Assembly (NCBI GenBank): GCA_050186825.1
Contig: JBFWYD010000018.1
Location: 81,179 to 145,178 of the forward strand
Direction: 5' to 3'
DNA: 64,000 nucleotides
DNA from: NORP233 sp050186825
Lineage (GTDB): Bacteria; Planctomycetota; J058
The position numbers and the translations under genes are program-made. This document shows positions 1 through 9,750 of this stretch, one piece after another. Within the stretch, counting starts at the first letter, position 1; each line of letters starts with the position of its first letter. Under the pieces are notes generated by a model. That model searched no databases. It was not told the origin of the DNA and saw nothing but the letters and a program-made list of their open reading frames with translations.

Positions 1-1
1 G

Positions 2-1317
2 AGCGCGATCTACGCGCCGGGCCTCGAGGGGGTGATCGCGGCGGAGACCTCGCTCAGCCGGGTCGACGGCGAGCGCGGGCAGCTCGTGCTCCGCGGCCAC
101 GAGGTCGAGGACCTCGCGGGGCGCGCGAGCTTCGAGCAGGTCGTCGCGCTGCTCTGGACCGGGGACCTCGACGGCCTGCCCGGGCTCGCGCGCGCGCTCG
201 GCCGCGCGCGCGTCGCCGCGCACGCGCGCCTGGCGCTGATCGGGGACGCGCTCGAGCGCGAGGACGGAATGGACGCGCTGCGCGCGGCGCTCGCCCACGG
301 CCTCGCCGAGGGCGGGGAGCACGGCGGGGTCGGCTCGGCCGCGGATGCCCTCGGGTCGGGCCCGGGTGCGGCGGGCTCCGTCGCGGAGTCGAGCCCGAGT
401 GCGGCGGGCTCGGCTGCCGACGCCCTCGGGTCGGGCTCGGCGACGGCCGACCAGCGCGAGGCGTGGGCGACCTCGATCGGGATCCTGGGCGCGCTCCCGG
501 TCTACGTCGCGGGCTGGTGGCGGCGCCAGGCGGGGCTCGCGCCGGTGGCGCCGGACCCGACCCTCGGCCACGCCGCCGACTACCTGCGGCTGCTGCGCGG
601 CGCGCCCGCGTCCGAGGCCGAGGCGCGGGCGCTCGACGCCTACCTCGTGACCGTGATCGACCACGGCTTCAACGCCTCGACCTTCGCGGCGCGGGTCGTG
701 GCCTCGACCTGGTCCGACCCGGTCTCCGCGGTGGTGGCTGCGGTGGGGGCCCTCAAGGGTCCGCTCCACGGCGGGGCGCCGGGCCCCGTGCTCGACATGC
801 TCGACGCGATCGCCGCGGCGCCGGCGCCCGCGGCGCTCGCGCTGGCCGCCAACGCCGCGGGCGGCGAGTCGGCTCGGGACGGGGCCCGCGACGAGGCCCG
901 CGCCGAGGCCTGGGTGCGCGCCGAGCTGGCGGCGGGGCGGCGGATCATGGGCATGGGGCACCGCGTCTACCGCGTGCGCGATCCGCGCGCGGCCGTGCTC
1001 GAGCGCGCCGTGGGCGAGCTCGCGGCGCCGCGCCTCCCCCTCGCGCGCGCGGCCGAGGCGGCGGCGGCGCGGGTCCTCGGCGAGCGCAAGCCGGGGCGCG
1101 CCCTGGCCGCGAACGTCGAGCTCTACACCGCGCTGCTGCTCGACGCGGTGGGCCTCGACCGGCGCCTGTTCACCCCGACCTTCGCGGTCGCCCGCGGGGC
1201 GGGCTGGCTGGCGCACGTGCGCGAGCAGCGCGAGTCGGGGCGCCTGATTCGGCCGCGCGCGCGCTACGTTGGACCCGAACCCCAGGGCGCGGCGGGCGCC
1301 GCGCGGGAGGCCGTGGG

Positions 1318-1321
<4 letters not shown>
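2..1321 (+). CDS. Citrate synthase family protein (5' end cut by window)
   Basis: Condenses oxaloacetate and acetyl-CoA (or forms 2-methylcitrate). The open frame runs to the first base and already reads YAPGLEGVIAAETSLS, the usual citrate synthase N-terminus, so the true start lies upstream and the GTG at 32 is internal. Family motifs follow in order: DHGFNASTFAARV, GPLHGGAPGPV with the first catalytic His, MGHRVYRVRDPRA with the second, and LFTPTFAVARGAGWLAH near the C-terminus. The third catalytic position, normally Asp in NVD, reads NVE (Glu codon 1118-1120). Around 320-450 there is a low-complexity Gly/Ala/Ser insertion made of imperfect repeats, absent from typical enzymes. The stop overlaps the next start (ATGA). 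Family call is firm; citrate versus methylcitrate synthase is not resolved. Confidence 0.9.
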
Positions 1322-2697
<1,376 letters not shown>

Positions 2698-2751
2698 AGG
2701 ATGGCCGCGCCGGGCGCGGGCCGGTCAGGGCGCGGCGTCGGAGCCATCGCC

Positions 2752-2757
2752 TAGAAT
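2752..2757 (+). promoter_or_regulatory. Candidate -10 box of the uracil-DNA glycosylase gene
   Basis: TAGAAT stands out from its G+C-rich surroundings and ends 8 nt before the ATG at 2766. A -10 here would start transcription at or next to the start codon. No good -35 is seen 16-18 bp upstream. Confidence 0.4.
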
Positions 2758-2765
2758 CCCGGGCG

Positions 2766-3767
2766 ATGGCTGAACGCGACGACAGCCCCGACCCGCGCGC
2801 CGAGCTCCGCGCCATCACCCGCGCGGTGCACGGCCTGGCCGAGCTCGACCGCCTGATGGGCGTCCTCGCGGCTCCCTGTCCCCCCCTGGCCGCTCCCCCC
2901 CAGGGCGCAGGGGGGGCGGCGACGCGGACGCGCTCCGTCGAGCCCGACCCGGTCCCGGCCTTCGCGCGCCGTGGAGCAGCGCCGGCTGGGCGCCCGGCAG
3001 CGCGGTCGTCGCCCGCGCCCGCGCACCCGGCTACCCCGAAACCCGCGAGCCCCGCCCCCGCCGCTCGCTCCGCGGCGCCCGCCGCTCGCTCCGCTCCGCC
3101 GGCCGCCGCGCCCACCGCGCGGGCCGAGCTCCCGCGCGCCGCCGAGCCCCTGGCGCAGCGGCGCGCGCGCAACGAGCTCGCCCTGCACGGCCTGGCCGAC
3201 CGCCTCTCCGGCTGCACGCGCTGCCGCCTGCACGAGGCCCGGACCAACATCGTGTTCGGCCAGGGCGACGCCGCCGCCGAGCTCGTGTTCGTGGGCGAGG
3301 GCCCCGGCTACCACGAGGACATGCAGGGCCTGGCCTTCGTCGGCCCCTCGGGCGCGCTGCTCACCAAGATGATCAACGCCATGGGCTATCGCCGCGAGGA
3401 GGTGTTCATCTGCAACGTGGTGAAGTGCCGCCCGCCGCGGAACCGCAGCCCGCAGCCGGACGAGATGGGGACCTGCCTCCCCTTCCTGCGCGAGCAGCTC
3501 GAGATCATCCGCCCGCGCGCGATCTGCGCGCTCGGCCGCACCGCCGCGACAGGCCTCGGCCTGATCGGCGTGGACGAGACCCTCGGCCGGCACCGCGGGC
3601 GGCTGGTCGACTGGTCGCTGAGCGCGGGCCAGGCCATCCCCACCGTCCTGACCTACCACCCGGCCTACCTGCTCCGCTCGCCCCAGGAGAAGGGGAAGAC
3701 CTGGAAGGACCTCCAGCTGCTCTTCCCGCTGCTCGAGCGGCGCAGCCCCGAGCGCATCGAGGAGTAG
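2766..3767 (+). CDS. Uracil-DNA glycosylase, family 4 type (Fe-S)
   Basis: Base-excision repair enzyme that removes uracil from DNA, 333 aa. The catalytic domain occupies residues about 135-330. It has the uracil-binding motif GEGPGYHED (178-186; GEAPGxxED in most relatives), the FVGPSGALL segment, and HPAYLLR near the C-terminus (His298). Four cysteines spaced for a 4Fe-4S cluster are present: C150 and C153 (CTRC), C221 (KCRPPRNR) and C237. The first 130 residues are a Pro/Ala-rich linker not needed for the fold and seen in some phage SPO1 DNA-polymerase-related UDGs. No SD is evident; a -10-like box lies 8 nt upstream, so the mRNA may be leaderless. Confidence 0.9.
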   Translation: MAERDDSPDPRAELRAITRAVHGLAELDRLMGVLAAPCPPLAAPPQGAGGAATRTRSVEPDPVPAFARRGAAPAGRPAARSSPAPAHPATPKPASPAPAARSAAPAARSAPPAAAPTARAELPRAAEPLAQRRARNELALHGLADRLSGCTRCRLHEARTNIVFGQGDAAAELVFVGEGPGYHEDMQGLAFVGPSGALLTKMINAMGYRREEVFICNVVKCRPPRNRSPQPDEMGTCLPFLREQLEIIRPRAICALGRTAATGLGLIGVDETLGRHRGRLVDWSLSAGQAIPTVLTYHPAYLLRSPQEKGKTWKDLQLLFPLLERRSPERIEE

Positions 3768-3837
3768 CCGCGTGAGGGCGTCAGGCGCCTCGTGTCGGAG
3801 ATGCGTGACGCGCGCGTGCGGCAAGCAGAATCGCGAA

Positions 3838-3876
3838 GGGCGGTCGGGTAGGGCGGTCGGGTAGGGCGGTCGGGGG
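3838..3876. repeat. Three tandem 13-bp units in the intergenic region
   Basis: The unit GGGCGGTCGGGTA is repeated three times (the last diverges at its end) in the 316-bp gap between the glycosylase and pilM. Apart from this and the promoter at 3918-3946, the gap shows nothing recognisable. Confidence 0.8.
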
Positions 3877-3917
3877 TCGGGAGGCGCCAAATGGGGCCAG
3901 GAGCGGCCTCAGGCGCC

Positions 3918-3946
3918 TTGACAGCGTTCGGGGGCGGGACTACAAT
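3918..3946 (+). promoter_or_regulatory. Near-consensus sigma70 promoter for the pilus-like operon
   Basis: TTGACA (3918-3923), a 17-bp spacer and TACAAT (3941-3946). This is one of the best matches to a housekeeping promoter in the window. It predicts an untranslated leader of about 130 nt before the ATG at 4084. Confidence 0.75.
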
Positions 3947-4083
3947 CCGCGCCCGCTGCCCATATTTCCTTGCGTGACAAGGGTTTGGACCCGCCGCCCG
4001 GCTCCCCGGGGCGGGCTTGGCCTGGTCGAGCGGGGAACCTGTGCCGCGACGTCCCGTGGTTCGCACCCGGGAGGGGGTTCTCC

Positions 4084-5952
4084 ATGGCTTCGGTGTGGGG
4101 CATTGACATCGGCAAGGCGGCCCTCAAGGCCGTCAAGCTGCGCAAGACGGGCGAGGGGCTCGAGATCCAGGCGATCGAATACGTCCCCTACCCGGTGGAG
4201 GAGGACGAGGACGAGCGGCAGGAGCACGTCAGCGACGCCGTTCGCAGCTTCCTCTCCAAGCACAAGCTGCGCGGCGAGCAGATCGTGGTCGGGATCCCCG
4301 GCCTCCACGCCTTCAGCCGCTTCATCAACCTCCCGCCGGTCGACAAGAGCAAGCTCGGGATGATGGTGCGCATGGAGGCGCAGCAGCAGATCCCCTTCCC
4401 GATCCAGGAGGTCAACTGGGACTTCGTCAAGATCGAGCGCGACTACGAGCCGGGTGAGGAGGTCGAGATCGGCATCTTCGCGACGCGCACCGAGCTGATC
4501 GACGGCTTCCTCGGCGACCTCAAGGAGGCCGGCCTCCACCCCGACACGATCACGATCGCCCCGCTCGCGGTCTACAACTTCGTGCGCGCGAACACGGAGG
4601 ACAAGGAGGGCGGGACCGTGATCCTCGACATGGGGTCGGAGCACACCGACCTCGTGATCATGGACGGCGAGCGGTTCTGGATCCGCAACCTGCGCATCGC
4701 CGGCAACGACGTGACCAAGGCGCTGGCCGAGCGCTTCAAGATCCCCTTCGCCGAGGCCGAGAACCTCAAGAAGTCGAGCTCCAAGAGCCAGCAGTCGAAG
4801 AAGATCTTCACCTCGATGGAGCCCGTGCTGAAGGACCTCGTCGGCGAGATCCACCGCTCGGTCGGCTTCTTCAAGAGCCAGGCGGAGGGGCTCGACGTCA
4901 AGCGCATGGTCCTGCTCGGCGACGCGGCCAAGCTCAAGGGCCTGCCCAAGTTCTTCCAGGGGCAGCTCAAGTACGACGTCGACCGCGTGGCCGCCCTGGC
5001 CGAGGACTCCTTCCTCATCGACGAGGAGGTCGACCTCGACCAGCTCAAGAACCACCTGCTCGGCTTCGGCGTCGCGCTCGGCCTCGCGATCCAGGGGATC
5101 GGCGAGGCTCGCTGCGCGATCAACCTCGCGCCGCAGCAGCTGCAGGTCCAGTCGAAGCTGAAGAAGAAGCTCCCGCTGGCGATCGTGACCGCCGGCCTGG
5201 CCTGGGGCGCCTTCGTGCTGAGCTTCCTCCACTGGTCGGCGATCCGCGACAAGGTCTACAAGACCGAGTCGGGGATGAAGGACGTCCAGAGCTGGAGCGA
5301 CACGCAGACCGCCGCGGCCGCCGCGAAGCAGCAGCTCCCGCCGCTCGAGAAGCGCGCCGAGGAGCTGGCCGCGGTCGGCCAGGGCCGCACCCTGGTGGCG
5401 GAGTTCATCAACCGCTTCCGCTCGGTGCTCCCGGCCAACAACGCCGAGCTGCCGCCGCTGAGCCCCGAGGACCGGCAGAAGCCCTTCCCGCAGCAGCTCC
5501 AGGCCTGGCAGACCAAGCTGCGCGACTCCAAGACCAACCAGAAGAAGTTCTGGGTGCTCGACTGGAGCCTGCGTCGCAAGGACATCAAGGGCGACGGCCC
5601 CAAGCCCTACCTGTGCACGGTCAAGCTGGCCATGAGCCAGGCCGACCGCGAGCCGACCGCGATCCGCAACCAGATCAACGAGAGCTTCGTCAAGCCGCTG
5701 ATCTCGCAGCTCTCGGGCGAGCCCTTCTGGATCCACAACCCCGAGAAGACCAGCCCCGAGGGCTTCGGCGACGTGTTCCTCAGCGAGACCGAGGAGATCT
5801 ACCAGCTCGACCCGGAGGCCCGGACCGAGGGGCGGAAGTCCTTCCCCGCGATCATGGTCACGATCCGCTTCGAGCTGGGCCTCCCCAAGCCCAAGCCCAA
5901 GGAACAACCCCCGGCCGAGGGCCAGCCGGCGAACGCCGGGGGAGGTGAGTGA
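4084..5952 (+). CDS. pilM: PilM-like actin-fold protein fused to a PilN-like membrane domain
   Basis: Inner-membrane platform component of a type IV pilus or related secretin system. Residues 1-345 match PilM: VWGIDIGKAALKAVKL at the N-terminus (phosphate-binding loop of the actin/FtsA fold), RMEAQQQIPFPIQEVNWDF, and VILDMGSEHTDLVIMDG. PilM usually ends near 350 aa, but this protein has 622 aa. A hydrophobic helix at about 362-382 (after KKKLPLA) and a coiled-coil/globular tail follow, the layout of PilN, which normally is separate. The ATG is chosen because GGAGGGGG lies just upstream and the PilM fold starts there. It is the first gene after the promoter at 3918 and couples to the next gene (TGATG). 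The organisation resembles Amuc_1101 of Akkermansia; assignment is by motif. Confidence 0.85.
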   Translation: MASVWGIDIGKAALKAVKLRKTGEGLEIQAIEYVPYPVEEDEDERQEHVSDAVRSFLSKHKLRGEQIVVGIPGLHAFSRFINLPPVDKSKLGMMVRMEAQQQIPFPIQEVNWDFVKIERDYEPGEEVEIGIFATRTELIDGFLGDLKEAGLHPDTITIAPLAVYNFVRANTEDKEGGTVILDMGSEHTDLVIMDGERFWIRNLRIAGNDVTKALAERFKIPFAEAENLKKSSSKSQQSKKIFTSMEPVLKDLVGEIHRSVGFFKSQAEGLDVKRMVLLGDAAKLKGLPKFFQGQLKYDVDRVAALAEDSFLIDEEVDLDQLKNHLLGFGVALGLAIQGIGEARCAINLAPQQLQVQSKLKKKLPLAIVTAGLAWGAFVLSFLHWSAIRDKVYKTESGMKDVQSWSDTQTAAAAAKQQLPPLEKRAEELAAVGQGRTLVAEFINRFRSVLPANNAELPPLSPEDRQKPFPQQLQAWQTKLRDSKTNQKKFWVLDWSLRRKDIKGDGPKPYLCTVKLAMSQADREPTAIRNQINESFVKPLISQLSGEPFWIHNPEKTSPEGFGDVFLSETEEIYQLDPEARTEGRKSFPAIMVTIRFELGLPKPKPKEQPPAEGQPANAGGGE

Positions 5953-7001
5953 TGGCCGACCTCGACCCGAAGGAGCTCGCCAAGCGCAACATCCCGCTGA
6001 TCGTGATCTACCTGGTCGCGCTCCTGCCGATCCCGCTGTGGTTCGCGCTCGTCCAGGGCCAGATCCGCGCGGGCAAGACCAAGAGCGTGGCCGACGCGAT
6101 CAGCAAGCTGAAGCGCAAGCAGTCGACGGTCAAGACCTTCGCGGACCGGGTCAAGCGCAACGACCCGGACCTGTTCACCCCGCAGCACGTCGAGGCCTTC
6201 AACAAGCGCGCCGAGGCGCTCAAGACCCAGGTCGCCGCGCTCGAGGACCTGATCCGCAAGCGTGACGAGAACCTCGAGAAGTGGTTCGACGACGCGCAGT
6301 TCAACAACCTCAAGGAGGGGCAGTCCCCGGACCACGCGGACTACACCCAGTACTGGAAGAGCAAGGCGATCCCCCAGCTGCTCGAGACCTACAAGGAGCT
6401 CGTGATGGCCGAGGGCGCGACCGACCCCTACCTCTACGCCACGCCCCCCGCCAAGGACATGATGCGCCGCGACCAGAAGCGCTTCTGGGCGCAGAAGTAC
6501 ATCCTCGAGGCGATCACCACCGGCGCGAAGCACGGGATCACGCTCCAGGAGGGCAAGCAGATCAAGGCGCGCCTCCAGAGCGCGATCACCTTCGGCGCCA
6601 GCACGGACGACAAGCGCGGGCCCAACGACCCCAAGCCGCTGGTCTCCTCCTTCCGGGCGACCGTCGACCTGCTCTGCTCCTTCCGCGACGTGGGCCTGAT
6701 CGCCCGCGAGCTGCTCGCCCAGCCGATCCCGCTGCAGATCGTGAACCTGGAGGTGGCCAAGCACCCCTTCCGCCTCGAGGACCGCAAGCTCCAGCTCACG
6801 GTCGACGGCTCGGAGAAGGTGTTCCAGGACGACAACTTCTCGATCAAGCTCGACGGCCCCGAGCTGTTCAAGGGCGACGACAAGCTCGAGGAGTACGTCC
6901 CCGAGCCGCCCGTGCGCCTCGCGCTCGAGGTCGACGTGCTCGACTTCGAGCTGCCCAAGGCGGCGCCCAAGCCCGCCGAGCAGCCGGCCGAAGGCCAGTA
7001 G
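5952..7001 (+). CDS. PilO-like membrane protein of the secretin system
   Basis: A 349-aa protein with one N-terminal membrane helix (residues about 14-32, IPLIVIYLVALLPIPLWFAL), then a charged coiled coil (to about 110) and a globular periplasmic domain. This architecture and its place just after a PilM/PilN-like gene fit PilO, or the Amuc_1100-type pilus-like proteins, but sequence identity alone is not diagnostic. The start is the ATG at 5952, overlapping the pilM stop by one base, with GGAGGTG 5 nt upstream. The C-terminus is Pro/Ala-rich. It probably contacts the PilN-like tail in the periplasm. Confidence 0.6.
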   Translation: MADLDPKELAKRNIPLIVIYLVALLPIPLWFALVQGQIRAGKTKSVADAISKLKRKQSTVKTFADRVKRNDPDLFTPQHVEAFNKRAEALKTQVAALEDLIRKRDENLEKWFDDAQFNNLKEGQSPDHADYTQYWKSKAIPQLLETYKELVMAEGATDPYLYATPPAKDMMRRDQKRFWAQKYILEAITTGAKHGITLQEGKQIKARLQSAITFGASTDDKRGPNDPKPLVSSFRATVDLLCSFRDVGLIARELLAQPIPLQIVNLEVAKHPFRLEDRKLQLTVDGSEKVFQDDNFSIKLDGPELFKGDDKLEEYVPEPPVRLALEVDVLDFELPKAAPKPAEQPAEGQ

Positions 7002-7030
7002 CCCCGAACCCGAACCCGCGGAGCAGAGCC

Positions 7031-8074
7031 ATGGCAGACCCCAAGGAACTGGCCCTCGACCACTTCGAGAAGGTGCTCCTCGCGCTCGCGGCGGGCGCCC
7101 TGGCGCTGGTCGGCGCCGGGACGCTCTCGCAGCCCGCCGAGCTCAAGGCGACGCAGGACCTGAACAAGGATGCGATCGCGGTCAAGAACTTCATGTCCAG
7201 CCAGAAGCCGGCCGAGGAGGCGCTCGGCGACCGCGCCAGCGCGCTCGCGGGCAACCTCGACGGGGAGAAGGTCGCCAAGGTCGACCCGCTCCCCTCGTGG
7301 GCCCTCTACCGCCGGCCGGGCGTGCTCTGCCGCTACAAGCAGAAGGAGGCGCAGGCCACGGCCAAGCACCTCCCGCCCACCGACATGAAGGGCAACGCCG
7401 AGGAGCGCGGCAAGATCGTGCTGACCTGGGCCGCGTCCCAGGGCAACGAGTTCGTGGTGGTCACGGAGTACCAGGTCCAGCGCAAGGAGGGCGAGGGCGG
7501 CGAGTGGGCCACCATCAGCACCGTGCGCGGCGGCGAGACCCGCTTCGAGGACAAGGACCTCAAGTCGCGGAAGACCTACTTCTACCGCGTGGTGTCGGTC
7601 GCCGAGATCGACCGCGAGAGCCCGACCGTGCGCCGCCAGAAGCTGAACCTCGAGGCCGACCAGGCCCAGCAGCCGAGCGACCAGGTGGGCCCCTTCACCA
7701 CGGCGCGCGACGTCTACGTGATCCCCGCCAACGTGACCCCGGTCACGCAAGAGGACCTGATCAAGGACAAGAACGCCAAGGGCCGGGCCTACGTCTACAT
7801 CTACAAGTGGGACGCGGCGGCCAACGAGTTCCTGAAGAAGGGCCAGCAGCTGACCGAGGGCGACGCGATCGGCGAGAAGGGCGTGAAGATGAAGGTCGGC
7901 GCCGAGAAGCGCGAGATCGACTTCAGCACCGGCGCCACCCTGGTCGAGTGCCGCGAGGAGACGCGCGCGGGCAAGTTCGGCCAGCAGACCAAGGTCGGGA
8001 TCATCAAGATCAAGTACGCCGACGGCTCGACCGAGGAGGCGACGACCCAGGACGCGAAGCCGACCAAGGAGTAG
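7031..8074 (+). CDS. Membrane-anchored protein with Fn3-like domain, pilus-like operon
   Basis: A 347-aa protein with one N-terminal membrane helix (residues about 14-31) and a long periplasmic part. Residues about 125-205 look like a fibronectin type III domain: VLTWAASQ, EYQVQRKEGEGGEW, then FEDKDLKSRKTYFYRVVSV. The C-terminal region (about 230-340) is shared with the next gene (YVYIYKWD here, YLYVLRWD there, both followed by a GDAIGE/GEAIGE turn). Gap to the preceding gene is 29 bp. In the operon it takes the place where PilP-like or Amuc_1099/1102-like proteins occur, so a periplasmic linker to the secretin is plausible. Function not proven. Confidence 0.6.
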   Translation: MADPKELALDHFEKVLLALAAGALALVGAGTLSQPAELKATQDLNKDAIAVKNFMSSQKPAEEALGDRASALAGNLDGEKVAKVDPLPSWALYRRPGVLCRYKQKEAQATAKHLPPTDMKGNAEERGKIVLTWAASQGNEFVVVTEYQVQRKEGEGGEWATISTVRGGETRFEDKDLKSRKTYFYRVVSVAEIDRESPTVRRQKLNLEADQAQQPSDQVGPFTTARDVYVIPANVTPVTQEDLIKDKNAKGRAYVYIYKWDAAANEFLKKGQQLTEGDAIGEKGVKMKVGAEKREIDFSTGATLVECREETRAGKFGQQTKVGIIKIKYADGSTEEATTQDAKPTKE

Positions 8075-8282
8075 CCGGCCAGCGAGGCGTCCTGCTCAGC
8101 GGCCCGCGCCCTGGCCTTCGGCCGGCGCGGGCTGCGGCGCGTACGGCCTGCTTGACAGCGTAAAGGCCCCGCGGGGCCGCACGACGCGCGCGGCCCGTCC
8201 TGGCGCGGCCTCGCGCTTGGCGCGGGCTTCGCTCCCTCGCCGCCGCGGCCGCGCGCGCCGGCCGCGGGAGAGGACACACGTC

Positions 8283-9287
8283 ATGGGGGACCTGGGACGA
8301 GCGCAGCGCGCGCTCCTGGAGCACTTCGACAAGGCGATCGCGGCGGTGGGAATCGCCGCGCTGGTCGCGGTGGGGGTGGGGGCCAGCCAGCCGCCCGAGC
8401 TCAAGGAGACGGGCAAGCTGGCGGAGCGAGCGGATGAGGTTCGGAGGTGCCTGGTGCAGCCTCTCCCGGCCGCGCGGGGCCCGCTGCTCCCTCCGCTCCC
8501 CGACCGCGCCGCCGCGCTGGCGCGCGACCTCGACCCGAGCAGCGTGCCCGAGGTTCAGGAGCTCCCCGGTTGGATGGCGCACCGCCGCCCGAGCCTGGTC
8601 ACGACCTTCCCGCCGCCCTGCCCGCCGCCGAGCATGGACCACGCGCCCGCGGTGCTGGGCGCCCCCGAGGCCCGGCGCGGCGCCGTGCAGGTGCGCTGGA
8701 CCCCGGCGACGACGACCACGAGTGCGCTCGTGCGGCTCGAGCGCCAGGAGCTCTGGCGCCAGGTGGGCGACGGGCCTTGGGAGCTCGTGGCCACCCTCGG
8801 CCCCGAGGCCGGCGAGCACCTCGACCGCGCGCCGGGCGCGGGCGAGCTTCGCTACCGGGTGCGCTCCTACGCGGCGCTCGGCGACGACCCGCGGCTCGAG
8901 CGCGCCAAGATCCGCGCCTTGCCCAAGGAGCTGGCCGAGCGCGAGAGCGCGCCGAGCGCGGCCGCGCGCGCGCTCCCGCTCTGGGCGCTGCGGGTGAACA
9001 CGGTCACGGTCCACGACCCGGTCACGCAGCCCGGCGGCGTCGATCGCGCCTACCTCTACGTGCTGCGCTGGGACGAGGCCAAGGGGAGCTTCCAGCGCCG
9101 GGGCTTCCTCGTGACCGTGGGCGAGGCGATCGGGGAGGGGGACTTCGCCTGCGGCGCCAAGCTCGTGGCGGTCGAGCTCGCCTCGCGCCCCCACCCCAGC
9201 CAGGCGCGCGTCCAGCGGGTCCAGCAGGCGACCATCGTCTGGCCCGATGGTCGCCAGGTCGTGGTCAGCGACCGCGACACGCCCTGA
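8283..9287 (+). CDS. Paralogue of the preceding Fn3-like membrane protein
   Basis: A 334-aa protein with the same layout as the gene before it: N-terminal helix (about 18-35, ending in ASQPPEL where the other has SQPAEL), Fn3-like middle (LERQELWRQVGDGPWELV, then LRYRVRSYAA) and a matching C-terminal domain (YLYVLRWDEAKGSF, VTVGEAIGEGDF). It therefore arose by tandem duplication and diverged. The 208-bp upstream gap holds a GGCCCCGCGGGGCC palindrome near 8166 and an isolated TTGACA at 8152 without a -10. ATG at 8283 follows GGGAGAGGA. Confidence 0.6.
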   Translation: MGDLGRAQRALLEHFDKAIAAVGIAALVAVGVGASQPPELKETGKLAERADEVRRCLVQPLPAARGPLLPPLPDRAAALARDLDPSSVPEVQELPGWMAHRRPSLVTTFPPPCPPPSMDHAPAVLGAPEARRGAVQVRWTPATTTTSALVRLERQELWRQVGDGPWELVATLGPEAGEHLDRAPGAGELRYRVRSYAALGDDPRLERAKIRALPKELAERESAPSAAARALPLWALRVNTVTVHDPVTQPGGVDRAYLYVLRWDEAKGSFQRRGFLVTVGEAIGEGDFACGAKLVAVELASRPHPSQARVQRVQQATIVWPDGRQVVVSDRDTP

Positions 9288-9305
9288 AGACGTCGGCGCC
9301 GGCGC

Positions 9306-9476
9306 CAACCGCTCGATCGGGTGCCCGCGACCCCCGTGCTCGTGCTCGTGCTCGTGCTCGTTCGTGCTCGTGATCGTGATCGTTCGTGATCGTCGACGTA
9401 AGCGTGGACGTGATCGCGACCCCGACCCTGACACGAGCACGCCGACGAGGATGATCATGAGGGACCCGATCAAGTC
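9306..9476. repeat. Interspersed hairpin-forming element, copy 1
   Basis: Begins 18 bp after the stop of the preceding gene. It opens with CAACCGCTCGATCGGGT, continues with repeated CGTGCTCGTGCTCG and TCGTGATCGTGATCG motifs and the core GATCGTCGACGT, then GAGCACG, and closes with GGGACCCGATCAAGTC, roughly the inverse of its opening. A related copy lies at 40845-41004. No coding potential is evident. Confidence 0.75.
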
Positions 9477-9615
9477 ATCCCTCGACCTCGGCGCCCACCT
9501 CGAGCTCGGCCCTCCCTGCCCTGGGCCTGGGGACGTTGGCTCGAAACGAGTTAGAGCCCCCTAGCCTGTCACCGGCGGGTCATCGAGGGTGGAACCCGGG
9601 ACCGGCTCTAAACGT

Positions 9616-9644
9616 TTGGCCCGTATGGAGCAGCGTGCTACCAT
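9616..9644 (+). promoter_or_regulatory. Candidate sigma70 promoter for the secretin gene
   Basis: TTGGCC (9616-9621), a 17-bp spacer and TACCAT (9639-9644), about 100 nt before the ATG at 9751. It would give the secretin its own transcript downstream of the repeat element. Confidence 0.4.
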
Positions 9645-9750
9645 GCGCCCCCTTCGACGACCCGGAACGCGCGCCGGGTCGGTCGTTAGATCAGCGGCTC
9701 CGACCGCCGTGCCCCTCGGGGCGCGGCGGCGCAGCGACCAGAGGATTCCG

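Noticed and set aside
8152..8157. TTGACA upstream of the second Fn3-like gene
   Set aside because: No -10-like hexamer 16-18 bp downstream; the site is followed by a GGCCCCGCGGGGCC palindrome.
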